The notes beneath the pieces are model-generated. The model saw only the letters and a list, made by a program, of their open reading frames with translations, was not told the DNA's origin and made no database searches. DNA of 46,565 nt. It comes from Clostridiales bacterium UBA1248. GTDB lineage: Bacteria; Bacillota; Clostridia; Oscillospirales; CAG-272. The stretch covers positions 12,017-58,581 of the forward strand of contig DBWC01000115.1 of the NCBI GenBank assembly GCA_002308615.1, written 5' to 3'. Both the position numbers and the translations under genes were made by a program. Below are positions 23,594 through 34,678 of this stretch, piece after piece; within the stretch, counting starts at the first letter, position 1; every line of letters starts with the position of its first letter.

Positions 23594-24157
23594 GTGGATG
23601 ATTCCGAAATATTGAAGCTGTATAAAGACCGTGACGAAAAAGCCCTTGCCGAGGCAAAGAGCAAATACGGCGAAAACTGTAAAAGTATAGCTTACAATAT
23701 TTTAAGAAACCGGCAGGACGCGGAAGAAGTAATGTCCGACGCGCTGTTAAGCAGCTGGAACAGCGTGCCGGACGCGGAGCCTAAGCTGCTCGGCGCGTAT
23801 TTGTACAGGATAACGCGCAATCTGGCGCTTAAAAGATACCGTGACAGCCGGCGTATAAAGCGCATGGGAGATACGGTCACACAGTCGCTTTGTGAGATCG
23901 AGGAATGTCTGCCGTCTTCGTTTAACGTATCCGACGAGCTTGAAGCAAGAGCGCTGTCGGATATCATAAACACGTTTTTGTCCGGACTCGATACAGACGA
24001 ACGCCGCATTTTCATCCTGAGATATTTTTCCGGAATGACTGAAAAAGACGTTTCGGAAAAGCTCGGCATCAGCCGCGGCAAAACAAGATCTTCATTAAAA
24101 AGAATAAGAGAAAACTTAAGTAAAATGCTTAAAAAGGAGGGCTATGATTATGAGTAG
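23594..24157 (+). CDS. ECF-type RNA polymerase sigma factor 2
   Basis: A 187-residue two-region sigma factor of the same subtype as those at 20887 and 43755. Region 2 holds ILRNRQDAEEVMSDALLSSW and YLYRITRNLALKRY; region 4 holds MTEKDVSEKLGISRGKTRSSLK, given here in part as EKLGISRGKTRSS. The start is the GTG at 23594, seven bases behind AAAGGAGG; the GTG at 23588 is too close to that site. The C-terminal KKEGYDYE codons contain the ribosome site of the overlapping partner gene at 24150. Confidence 0.9.
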   Translation: MDDSEILKLYKDRDEKALAEAKSKYGENCKSIAYNILRNRQDAEEVMSDALLSSWNSVPDAEPKLLGAYLYRITRNLALKRYRDSRRIKRMGDTVTQSLCEIEECLPSSFNVSDELEARALSDIINTFLSGLDTDERRIFILRYFSGMTEKDVSEKLGISRGKTRSSLKRIRENLSKMLKKEGYDYE

Positions 24158-24947
24158 ATCCGAATCTTTTTACAACGCCGTATCGGATATTAAAGACGAA
24201 TATATAAACGACGCGATATCGCATAATGCAAAAAAGAAAAGCGGAAACGCCCGCATTGTAACAGAAGCCGCAGCTTGTGTTGTAATAATATGCGGATTTG
24301 TTGCGCTTTCGCTTGTGCTTCGCAGCATATCAAAACCTACCGATGGTAATATAGCCGCATCGTCAGGCACAGAATCCGTGATCGTAACTAATGCGGCGCA
24401 GACCGAATCGGATATTGCGGAAAATACAACCGTGACCGAAACCGCTGAGGAAACCGCGGAAAATGACCGTGCGGAAAGACTGGCGGAGGCGCTCAGCGTG
24501 GTATACGGACACGAGGGTACGACAAAAACGCAGTTCAAACTGCTTGACAGCTTTGACACGGCCGTATATCAGACGTGGAGAAGCCCGATGCTCCGCGTAC
24601 AGAAGATATATTTTGACGAAGCGTACGATCCGGAACCCGTATATTCCGTAAACCCGGAAAACACGTCGGGCGATCCCGTGTGGTACAAAGGCCCGTACGT
24701 AAGATATTACGTATCCGGATACCCGGATTACGCCGAGGATGAGATGCACGTGATACACGTTGATATCTGCGGCGACGATTCGGTAAATATATGCGGAATT
24801 AACGTAAATTCAAGTTTTGAGCAGTTTTCGCAGACGTTTACCGAGCTGGGATTTAAAATTGTGTACGGTGTATACGGACGAGCTGCCTTACACGAAAGGA
24901 AGACAGATAGTAGAGGCGAAGCGCGACGGAATGTGGATAACGCTTGA
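24150..24947 (+). CDS. Putative anti-sigma membrane protein, frame-shifted near its end
   Basis: Start at 24150, eight bases behind GGAGGG, matching the spacing in the other two cassettes and overlapping the sigma gene by 8 bases. The N-terminus SFYNAVSDIKDEYINDA is homologous to the partners at 21440 and 44302, followed by a membrane helix at about residues 31-53 and a Thr/Glu/Ala linker. The external region, to about residue 240, is unassigned. The last 20 or so residues (from GRAALHERKT) look like out-of-frame sequence, while protein-like sequence continues in the next frame to 25098. The gene is therefore probably broken by a one-base indel at about 24865-24880, or the sequence has an error there. 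Confidence 0.7.
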   Translation: MSRSESFYNAVSDIKDEYINDAISHNAKKKSGNARIVTEAAACVVIICGFVALSLVLRSISKPTDGNIAASSGTESVIVTNAAQTESDIAENTTVTETAEETAENDRAERLAEALSVVYGHEGTTKTQFKLLDSFDTAVYQTWRSPMLRVQKIYFDEAYDPEPVYSVNPENTSGDPVWYKGPYVRYYVSGYPDYAEDEMHVIHVDICGDDSVNICGINVNSSFEQFSQTFTELGFKIVYGVYGRAALHERKTDSRGEARRNVDNA

Positions 24948-25098
24948 AAAAGATTCGGTGTTCGCGCTTGAAAGCTCCGACGTATACGGATCGGAAACGC
25001 CCGCGCTCAGTTATGAAAACGGTATCGTTCCCGCGATCCTCCGCATGGGAGTAGAAGTGGAAAACTATATGCCCGTGGAACAGTACGATATGCCGTAA
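24868..25098 (+). pseudogene. Out-of-frame continuation of the anti-sigma partner
   Basis: In the next reading frame, sequence beginning VYTDELPYTKGRQIVEAKRD and ending PVEQYDMP has normal amino-acid composition and fits as the true C-terminal 75 residues of the protein at 24150. It has no start codon or ribosome site of its own at the junction. The AAAAGACCGC terminator follows 18 bases after its stop, as expected of the real gene end. Confidence 0.65.
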
Positions 25099-25116
25099 AA
25101 AGTCAGTGCACTGCAC

Positions 25117-25141
25117 AAAAGACCGCGTTATGCGGTCTTTT
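25117..25141 (+). terminator. Terminator with AAAAGACCGC stem, copy 2
   Basis: Perfect stem AAAAGACCGC with GCGGTCTTTT and loop GTTAT, just after the frame-shifted partner gene. Confidence 0.88.
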
Positions 25142-25193
25142 GCTTTGTAAAAACCCCGTCACAGAATATTTATACGGAAATGCGGTTTTACGG

Positions 25194-25222
25194 TTGACAA
25201 ATCCGATATATGAGGGTATAAT
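25194..25222 (+). promoter_or_regulatory. Promoter of the membrane protein gene at 25251
   Basis: Consensus TTGACA (25194-25199) and TATAAT (25217-25222) separated by 17 bases, 28 bases before the ATG. Confidence 0.85.
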
Positions 25223-25250
25223 TATAAAAAATAAAGCAAAAAGGTCATAT

Positions 25251-26651
25251 ATGCGAAAAAGAAATCTCATAGCGGACGCTTTTTTTGAGGGCGTTTCCGC
25301 GTTTTCGGAACAGAGCGGAGCCGTGGGCTTTGACAGCCGCGCCGAATACTCCGGCATAAGAAAAAAAGGCGAGCTTTCAAAAATGATATGCGTCGCCAGG
25401 TATGCCGATTACGATATAGAATACGTTTATACGGCGTTCGGCGGTATCAACTTTTGCAGTACCTTCAATTTCAGGATCATATTTGACCGCAGTATGCCAT
25501 ACGTCAAATACTCGCCGTACGATATAATGTACAAGATTGACGAGGATGATTTCCGCTGTTATACTTTTGCATATATAGAATCCCCGGAAAAGATGAGGCA
25601 GGTCATAGACGCGCTCTCGCCGTCTCTTTCGGCTCTTTTGCCCAAGCTTGACGATCTGTGCCGCAGAAGAGCGGATATGTCCGATATATTTGATAAGTTT
25701 TCAGACAGCGTAAACGCCTATTACGGAAGGAATATTTTCCACGCAGACGCGGACGACGAGGATTTTGAGAGCTTTATGGAGTCTTATTATCTTGTAGACG
25801 ACGCGTTTTACGTCTCAAAGCCGTACGCGCAGTTTTTGCGCGGCGATTATAATTCCGCGTATAACGGCATGCGCAGGATGAAAAACAAATCGTATTACCA
25901 GATAAGGCTGACGTCGTTTATAGCTTCTCTCGATCACAAATATGAAGCGACTCCGAACGGCTGCGATACGACGGGAGAGGGCGTCTTTTCCGGCAAAACG
26001 CAGATAATACGCACGATAACAGCGGCGCTTTTGCTTTTGATCCCGTGCGCGGCGGTGCTCGCGGGGATACATTTCTTATCCGCCGCGCTCATATACAGAG
26101 GCGCCTTGTGGTCTGACGCGTGGTTCGTTTTAAACGCAATGCGTTATATATCCTCGTCCGTGATACCGGCGTTTGCCTTCAGCTGGTACGCAAGAGGCGT
26201 AACGCTGATATTCTTCAAGCCGGAAAGACGCAGATATCTTTCCGCGCTTGACAAAATAAGCATAGACAAAAGAAGATCCGGCTGCCTGTTCATCATCGTA
26301 TGTGCGATATGCGTCATGCTTATCGCGTCCGTTATGCTGACCTGCAATTCATATGCCGCGTTTTACAGCGACGGGATACGTCTTCCGTCAGAAACCGCGC
26401 CGGTAAATAGTGACAACTACGCGTATTCGGACGTCGAAAAGCTCGTTTACGCGGAGGGAGCGTACAATTTATACGGCTATTACGTTTCCGCGGATCAATA
26501 TATAATAGTTTTGAAAAACGGGAAAAAATATATGCTCTCGTACGAGGTAACAAGCACCGTGATAAAAGAAAAGATCATCCCGATATTTGAAGAAAAAGGC
26601 GTTCCTATAATAACCGTACACGACGCGGACGATATTGATTTCATACCGTAA
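25251..26651 (+). CDS. Hypothetical membrane protein, 466 residues
   Basis: The ATG at 25251 is chosen because the consensus promoter lies between it and the longer in-frame start at 25140. About 245 N-terminal residues are soluble, with a beta-rich first half (FGGINFCSTFNFRIIF) and a helical acidic second half. Three membrane helices follow at about 251-278, 291-322 and 344-370. The last 95 residues are soluble again and read like a small alpha/beta domain ending VPIITVHDADDIDF. No family is recognised. It is a single-gene unit between two ECF loci, and terminator-like hairpins follow it. Confidence 0.75.
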   Translation: MRKRNLIADAFFEGVSAFSEQSGAVGFDSRAEYSGIRKKGELSKMICVARYADYDIEYVYTAFGGINFCSTFNFRIIFDRSMPYVKYSPYDIMYKIDEDDFRCYTFAYIESPEKMRQVIDALSPSLSALLPKLDDLCRRRADMSDIFDKFSDSVNAYYGRNIFHADADDEDFESFMESYYLVDDAFYVSKPYAQFLRGDYNSAYNGMRRMKNKSYYQIRLTSFIASLDHKYEATPNGCDTTGEGVFSGKTQIIRTITAALLLLIPCAAVLAGIHFLSAALIYRGALWSDAWFVLNAMRYISSSVIPAFAFSWYARGVTLIFFKPERRRYLSALDKISIDKRRSGCLFIIVCAICVMLIASVMLTCNSYAAFYSDGIRLPSETAPVNSDNYAYSDVEKLVYAEGAYNLYGYYVSADQYIIVLKNGKKYMLSYEVTSTVIKEKIIPIFEEKGVPIITVHDADDIDFIP

Positions 26652-26652
26652 A

Positions 26653-26743
26653 AAAAGGCGGCCGACAGCCTGTTTTTCATAAAGAAGATAACAGTATGAA
26701 CTTGTCCCGGGAATCGGACGGACAGTAAAATGCCCGTCTTTTT
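26653..26743 (+). terminator. Two tandem terminator-like hairpins after the gene at 25251
   Basis: A weak stem with a T-run at 26653-26678 is followed by a GACGG/CCGTC stem (26717-26738) with five T behind it. Confidence 0.5.
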
Positions 26744-27062
26744 CTGTATTATTTGTACTCTTTTGAAACGATTTTAAAGGGGTTCGGGCTTAGCCCGATG
26801 TGTTTGTGGGCGGCGGCTGTGCCACCGTACCACAAATGCAAAACTCGCATTATCGGGAATCTCCGCTATCGCGCAGTCTCTTTCGACAAATGATGTAAGC
26901 TGAAAAAAACACGGTATTGCGTTATCGGAGATAAAAAATCACTTGTAAATCGCGATAAAAAACGGTATACTTTAATTGAAAAGGAGAATTTTTATGTAAA
27001 AACGTAAGATTGACTGAATTTCCGGGTATATAATAGTGAATCGATTCAAAAGGAGACGGTCT
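26744..27062 (+). other. Leader region of the third ECF locus with a start-stop codon pair
   Basis: The region first holds two small palindromes (CGGGCTTAGCCCG near 26788 and a GTGG...CCAC stem near 26810). A promoter follows at 26943-26971 (TTGTAA, 17 bases, TATACT). Behind it, AAGGAG (26981-26986) is properly spaced from an ATG at 26994 that is immediately followed by the stop TAA. A second TATAAT at about 27031 and a second AAGGAG then precede the sigma start at 27063. I see no other gene. Confidence 0.5.
26943..26971 (+). promoter_or_regulatory. Promoter of the third ECF locus
   Basis: TTGTAA (26943-26948) and TATACT (26966-26971) separated by 17 bases. It is of the housekeeping type, unlike the motif shared by cassettes 1, 2 and 5. 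Confidence 0.6.
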
Positions 27063-27608
27063 ATGGAAGACGGCGCATTAATAAAACTGTGTCACTCCGA
27101 CAAAAACAAGGGCATGGAGCAGGTTTTGAAAAAATACACGGGCTTTGTTTTTGCAATAGTCAAAAGCAGGCTTTGTGAGGTATGCGATTCGTCCGAAATA
27201 GAGGACTGTGTGAGCGACGTGTTCATTCGTTTCTCGGAGAGCTTTGACAAATACGACACGCAAAGATCCTCGCTTAAAACGTACCTCGGCGTTATGGCGA
27301 AAAACCTCGCATCAAACGCCGCGAGGGATAAATTATCAACCATGCCGCTTGACGACGACGGGATGATTGATGTACCCGATACGTTCAGCGTTGAGGACGC
27401 GGCGGCGGAAAAGGAGTTAATAAAGGTCGTAACAGAGCAGATAAAACTGCTCGGTCCGCCCGATTCGGATATCATTTTCCGCAAGTATTACATAGGTCAA
27501 AGCTCGAAGCAGATAGCAAAGGAGCTTAAAATGAGCGTGTCAAACGTCGACGTCCGCGCGCACAGAGCTATGGAAAAACTGCGTAAAATACTCGGAGGCA
27601 TAATATGA
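27063..27608 (+). CDS. ECF-type RNA polymerase sigma factor 3
   Basis: A 181-residue two-region sigma factor from the ATG at 27063 behind AAAAGGAG; the in-frame start at 27036 would overlap the second promoter. Region 2 includes SSEIEDCVSDVFIRFSESF and LKTYLGVMAKNLASNAAR, and region 4 includes IGQSSKQIAKELKMSVSNV and DVRAHRAMEKLRKIL. It is of a different subtype from factors 1, 2 and 5. The stop overlaps the ATG of the next gene as ATGA. Confidence 0.9.
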   Translation: MEDGALIKLCHSDKNKGMEQVLKKYTGFVFAIVKSRLCEVCDSSEIEDCVSDVFIRFSESFDKYDTQRSSLKTYLGVMAKNLASNAARDKLSTMPLDDDGMIDVPDTFSVEDAAAEKELIKVVTEQIKLLGPPDSDIIFRKYYIGQSSKQIAKELKMSVSNVDVRAHRAMEKLRKILGGII

Positions 27609-28735
27609 AAAAAAATATAGAAGAAATTCTGCAAAACGCCGATCCGGCGGTCCTTGACGGGATGTTCGATACCATCAAAGCGGAAAAAATAGACGAAAAA
27701 AACATAAAAAATAAGGTTTTGGGTAAAAAGAGCAAAAAGAACACGGCGGTATGGAGGGTATTGACGATAGCGGCGTCGTTTGCGCTCATCGCGGCGGCGG
27801 GAGCGCTCGTGATCCCGCGTTTGGCGGGGCAAGGTACGGAGGATCCCGTCACAACGGTATCGACCGGAGACAAATCGAACGCGGCGGCAGTAATAAAGCC
27901 CGAAAAAGAATACGATTCCTCGCTTAACGCGCTTATAAGTCTTAAAGACTTTGACAGGATAATCTGGAGCGATGATACCGCGCCCGCGTATTTGCCGTCA
28001 AACTCCGAAATAACCGTATATAACGGCATAAGGGTCACAAAGGAATTGTACGAGCGGCTGCAGACGGCGAAGGACAACGATCTTTTCGCGGTAACGGCGA
28101 AGCGCAATATAGATATACCCGAAAAATTCGAGGATTTCGTTTACGAGGGGAAAACGGGTAAGGAATACCTTGACGAGCATAACAGAACGTACCCGATTTA
28201 CGGAGCGCTGCATCTGTTAGAGCAGAGCGCCGACGGAAACACAACGGCGTTTGAAAACTGGATAAGGGACAGTATAATAGAGGAGCAGGGCGAGGAATTC
28301 CTCTCAAAATACTACCGCGACGGCGTTTTTGATAAGGAGCGGATACGAAAGGACCTTGACGCGGCGCGCGACGCGTCGAACTTTGCGGCAAGAGCGTATG
28401 AGGAGGCTTTTAACGCTTACGCCGCAGCGTCATATCCGCGCATATACGCTTTCAGAGAATATAACGGTATAGAGATCTACAACGGATATCACGCGGAAAC
28501 GGATACTCATTATTATATAATGATCGTGACGAAATCACAGCTCGCGGCGCTCAAAGCCGATTACGACAAAGCGGATAAGCACGAGGTCGATTACGGATTT
28601 GATTTTGAAAACAGCTATTTCTCGCTTGTACCGTATTCCGAGGAGGACGTGCGGTACGCGCAGAACGGCTCGGATACGGAGCTGCCCGCCATCGCGTGCG
28701 AAGTGGAGCAGATACTCGAAACGATGGCGGAATAA
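27605..28735 (+). CDS. Putative anti-sigma membrane protein, 376 residues
   Basis: Overlaps the sigma gene by four bases (ATGA), so translation is coupled. About 48 N-terminal residues (starting MKKNIEEILQNADPAVLDGM) are cytoplasmic and end in a Lys-rich block; a membrane helix lies at about 50-75. The remaining 300 residues are outside: a short Thr/Ser linker, then a helical, charged domain with no recognised family (EEFLSKYYRDGVFDKERIRK region) and a beta-rich stretch (NGIEIYNGYHAETDTHYYIM). Position and topology point to an anti-sigma factor, but the classical zinc anti-sigma motif HxxxCxxC is absent. Confidence 0.65.
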   Translation: MKKNIEEILQNADPAVLDGMFDTIKAEKIDEKNIKNKVLGKKSKKNTAVWRVLTIAASFALIAAAGALVIPRLAGQGTEDPVTTVSTGDKSNAAAVIKPEKEYDSSLNALISLKDFDRIIWSDDTAPAYLPSNSEITVYNGIRVTKELYERLQTAKDNDLFAVTAKRNIDIPEKFEDFVYEGKTGKEYLDEHNRTYPIYGALHLLEQSADGNTTAFENWIRDSIIEEQGEEFLSKYYRDGVFDKERIRKDLDAARDASNFAARAYEEAFNAYAAASYPRIYAFREYNGIEIYNGYHAETDTHYYIMIVTKSQLAALKADYDKADKHEVDYGFDFENSYFSLVPYSEEDVRYAQNGSDTELPAIACEVEQILETMAE

Positions 28736-28826
28736 CATAGAAAAAGGCTGATTTATCGCCTGAATCAACACAGGAATCAAACATCCTTTCACTTCATATG
28801 TAACAACAAAAGTTATAAATACGCAG

Positions 28827-28861
28827 AACGGAGAAACTATCAATAACGTAGTTTCTCCGTT
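28827..28861. terminator. Bidirectional terminator between convergent genes
   Basis: A perfect 12-base stem (arms 28827-28838 and 28850-28861) lies between the end of the anti-sigma gene and the end of the minus-strand ACT gene. The flanking T and A runs are moderate. Confidence 0.65.
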
Positions 28862-28951
28862 CAGAGCCTTTTCAGTTTGCTCCCGCCGCTGACTCTCATT
28901 ATCCTTATGAGAATTAGCCTACGGTCGCTTTTTTTCTTTTGATATATATTA

Positions 28952-29356
28952 TCAATTAAATCCGTTTTCTTTAAGTATCGTATCGGCTTTTTTCGGATCG
29001 TCAACGCGTAAAACTACGCTTGCAAGATCCTTTGACTGCGGCGTTGAAAAACCGTAAACGTATTCAACGGATACACCGTTTAAGTAAAGCACCTTTAAAA
29101 CCTCGGTAAGACCGCCCGGCCTGTCCTCAAGATTTATGCATATAACGTCGCCGATCGATACCGTCATACGGTTGTTGCGCAGCTCGTCCGCGACCGTCTC
29201 CGCGTCGTCAACGATTATGCGCAAAATGCCGAAATCCGTCGCGTCCGCGATAGACAAAGCGTAAATGTTCACGCCCAGATCCGCTATCGTTTCGGTCACG
29301 TGCGCCAACTTGCCTGTTTTGTTTTCAACAAAGATAGATAACTGTTTTGTGATCAT
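28952..29356 (-). CDS. Tandem ACT-domain protein
   Basis: A 134-residue cytoplasmic protein made of two ACT domains: residues 1-68 (QLSIFVENKTGKLAHVTETI, with the usual glycine after the Asn) and 69-134 (INLEDRPGGLTEVLKVLYLN). ACT pairs bind small ligands, often amino acids; stand-alone proteins of this type are common in Clostridia and are usually annotated as amino-acid-binding. It is the last gene of the MBL-ligA-obg operon, 11 bases after obg. Confidence 0.85.
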   Translation of the reverse strand: MITKQLSIFVENKTGKLAHVTETIADLGVNIYALSIADATDFGILRIIVDDAETVADELRNNRMTVSIGDVICINLEDRPGGLTEVLKVLYLNGVSVEYVYGFSTPQSKDLASVVLRVDDPKKADTILKENGFN

Positions 29357-29367
29357 AGCTTTTACCT

Positions 29368-30641
29368 CTATTTAACGTATTCGTATTCAAAGCCGTAAAG
29401 GCTTACTATGTCTCCGTCACAGACGCCCTGCGCCTCCATCTGATCGTATATGCCGTATTTGCGCAGCATTTTGTCAAAGTACGCCATAGACTCTCTGTCG
29501 TCAAAGTTTATCCTGCCCATGAGCTTATAAAGCCACGCGCCCTCCACGTTCCACACTCCGTCGTCCTTTGTGACCGTCACGGTCGGCGTTTCGTCCGGCT
29601 TTATGTCGTCTTCTTCCGTATATTCGGGCTCGTACACGGTGAGCGGCGGCAGCTTGTCAAGCTCCGCTTTTACAAATCTTATAAGCTCTTTTATGCCATC
29701 TCCGGTTGCGGCTGAAATATATAACAAAGATCTGCCCGTGCCTGAAACGTATTTTTCAAACGCTTCAACGTCCACTATGTCCTTGTCAAGCGCGTCGGTC
29801 TTGTTCGCAACGACTATCTGCGGGCGGGAGGCGAGCTCCGGAGAATACTTGTAAAGCTCCTCGTCTATCGCTTTTAAGTCGTCTATCACGTTTCTGCCCT
29901 CGGACTGCGATACGTCTACCAGATGTAAAAGCAGTCTGCAGCGGTCTATATGCCGCAGAAAATCGTGACCGAGACCCGCGCCGTCGGACGCGCCCTCAAT
30001 AAGCCCCGGTATGTCCGCGCAGACGAATGCGCTCTCGCCAACCGGCACCACGCCTAAATTCGGGGAGAGGGTGGTGAAGTGATAATCCGCTATCTTCGGC
30101 CTTGCCGCGGAGATCTGCGATAAAAGCGAGGATTTTCCGACGCTCGGCATACCGATAAGACCCACGTCCGCTATCATCTTAAGCTCGAGCACGACCTCTT
30201 TTTCCGGACCCTCTATACCGTTTTTCGCAAAGCGCGGTATTTGTCTTGTCGGAGTTGCAAAATGCTTGTTTCCCCAGCCGCCTTTTCCGCCGTACAGGCA
30301 TATAAAAGGCTGATCGTCCGACAGATCTTTTATGATCTTTCCCGTCGCCGCGTCGCGTATGACCGTGCCTTTGGGCACTTTAATTATAAGATCCGCGCCG
30401 TTTTTGCCGTGGAATTTCGATCCGGCGCCGTTTTCACCGTTTTCGGCTATATATTTTCTTTTGTACCTGAAATCTATCAGCGTGTCCTTGCCGACCTCGG
30501 CCAGGAATACTATGTTTCCGCCGCGGCCGCCGTCTCCGCCGTCCGGTCCGCCCTTTGCGACGTATTTTTCACGCCGGAAAGATACGCAGCCGTTGCCGCC
30601 GTTGCCGGCTTTGATATAAATTTTTACGATATCAGCAAACA

Positions 30642-30642
<1 letters not shown>
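29368..30642 (-). CDS. obg: Obg family GTPase
   Basis: A 424-residue protein with all three Obg parts. The N-terminal glycine-rich Obg fold (about 1-157) has GNGGNGCVSFRREKYV and GGPDGGDGGRGG. The GTPase domain has G1 GMPSVGKSS, switch region FTTLSPNLG, G3 DIPGLIEGAS and G4 NKTD. The C-terminal OCT domain (about 350-424) ends VSLYGFEYEYVK. It is needed for ribosome large-subunit maturation and growth control. Its ATG overlaps the ligA stop by one base (TAATG). Confidence 0.97.
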
Positions 30643-33468
<2,826 letters not shown>

Positions 33469-33499
33469 ATTTTTTCTCCTATTATCCCTATTTTATCAT

Positions 33500-33528
33500 A
33501 TTATATAATAAAATTATGCAGAATTCAA
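33500..33528 (-). promoter_or_regulatory. Promoter of the MBL-ligA-obg-ACT operon
   Basis: On the minus strand, TTGAAT (33523-33528) and TATAAT (33500-33505) are separated by 17 bases, about 30 bases ahead of the MBL gene and its GGAG site. Confidence 0.75.
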
Positions 33529-33557
33529 GTAATATCAAAGAAAAATTGTAAAAACTC

Positions 33558-33586
33558 TTGACAAAAGAGGCACGGCGTGGTATCAT
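33558..33586 (+). promoter_or_regulatory. Promoter of the GntR-ABC operon
   Basis: TTGACA (33558-33563) and TATCAT (33581-33586) are 17 bases apart. It is divergent from the ligA promoter, with the two -35 boxes 30 bases apart. Confidence 0.75.
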
Positions 33587-33625
33587 TGTATTAATCAAAC
33601 AACACAATATAGGAGGTGTACCCGA

Positions 33626-33979
33626 ATGAATATAGCGGACAGCCGTCCGGTCTACGTTCAGCTTATAGACAGGATATATAAAATGGTCTTATCCGGTCAG
33701 TATCCGCCGGGCGCAAAGCTGCCGACCGTGCGGGAGCTTGCGGAGCAGATGCAGGCAAATCCGAACACGGTGCAGAAGGCGCTTTACTATCTTGAAGAGC
33801 GAAAGCTCATTTACACGCAGAGGACGACCGGCAAATTCATAACGGAGGATAAGGACATTATAGAACACGCGCGGGCATCGCTGGCGCGCGCATATACCGT
33901 TGAATTCTATCAAAAAATGTATATGATAGGCATAGATATGGCGGGCGTGAAAAAAATTATAAATGAACCGGAGGAATAA
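33626..33979 (+). CDS. GntR family regulator, YtrA subfamily
   Basis: A 117-residue protein behind TAGGAGG. The N-terminal winged helix (about residues 8-75) has the characteristic PVYVQLIDRIYKMVLSGQYP and LPTVRELAEQMQANPNTVQK. Only a short helical tail follows, as in the YtrA branch, instead of a large effector domain. Members of this branch repress the ABC transporter operon they sit in, often responding to cell-wall antibiotics. It is the first gene of a three-gene operon, 3 bases ahead of the ATPase gene, so autoregulation from the promoter at 33558 is likely. Confidence 0.92.
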   Translation: MNIADSRPVYVQLIDRIYKMVLSGQYPPGAKLPTVRELAEQMQANPNTVQKALYYLEERKLIYTQRTTGKFITEDKDIIEHARASLARAYTVEFYQKMYMIGIDMAGVKKIINEPEE

Positions 33980-33982
33980 GAC

Positions 33983-34678
33983 GTGTCTCTTATTGAATAC
34001 AGAAATCTGACAAAGAATTACAAAAACATTCCGGCTTTAAACGGCATAAATCTCGATATCCCCGCCGGACGTATAGTCGGACTGCTCGGACCTAACGGCT
34101 CCGGCAAAACGACGCTTATAAAGCTGACCGTAGGTCTGTTAACGCCGACGTCGGGCACGGTAACGGTGGACGGACGCGCTCCCGGACCGGAGACGAAGGC
34201 GATAGTCGCGTATCTGCCGGAGCGCTCTTATATGAGCGAATGGATGACCGTGTCGTCGTTTATATCGTATTTTGCGGATTTTTATTCTGATTTTGATAAA
34301 AACAAAGCGAATGAAATGCTGCAGAGGCTCGGTATAGACCCGAACAGAACGCTTAAAACGCTGTCAAAGGGCACAAAGGAAAAGGTGCAGCTCGTGCTCG
34401 TTATGAGCCGCGCCGCAAAGGTATATTTCTTAGACGAGCCGATAGCGGGCGTGGACCCGGCGGCAAGGGATTATATACTGGATACGATAATAAGGAATTA
34501 TTCGGAGCAGGCGTCCGTCGTCATCTCAACGCATTTGATATATGATATTGAAAACGTGCTTGACGACGCGATATTCATAAAGGACGGACGTGTGATCTTA
34601 GCGGATTCCGCGGACAGTATAAGAGAGCAGAGCGGCAAATCCGTCGATATGCTTTTCAGGGAGGTGTTCAGATGTTAG
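33983..34678 (+). CDS. ABC transporter ATP-binding protein
   Basis: A 231-residue ATPase starting at a GTG behind GGAGG in the end of the regulator gene. Walker A is GPNGSGKT (36-43), the signature is the variant LSKGTKEKV (127-135) and Walker B is VYFLDEP (147-153), with the switch histidine in VISTHL. The variant signature is typical of YtrB-like ATPases linked to YtrA regulators. It overlaps the permease gene by 7 bases. It belongs to an export or self-protection type system and is an unlikely energy source for the sugar permeases at 9144-18445. Confidence 0.92.
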   Translation: MSLIEYRNLTKNYKNIPALNGINLDIPAGRIVGLLGPNGSGKTTLIKLTVGLLTPTSGTVTVDGRAPGPETKAIVAYLPERSYMSEWMTVSSFISYFADFYSDFDKNKANEMLQRLGIDPNRTLKTLSKGTKEKVQLVLVMSRAAKVYFLDEPIAGVDPAARDYILDTIIRNYSEQASVVISTHLIYDIENVLDDAIFIKDGRVILADSADSIREQSGKSVDMLFREVFRC

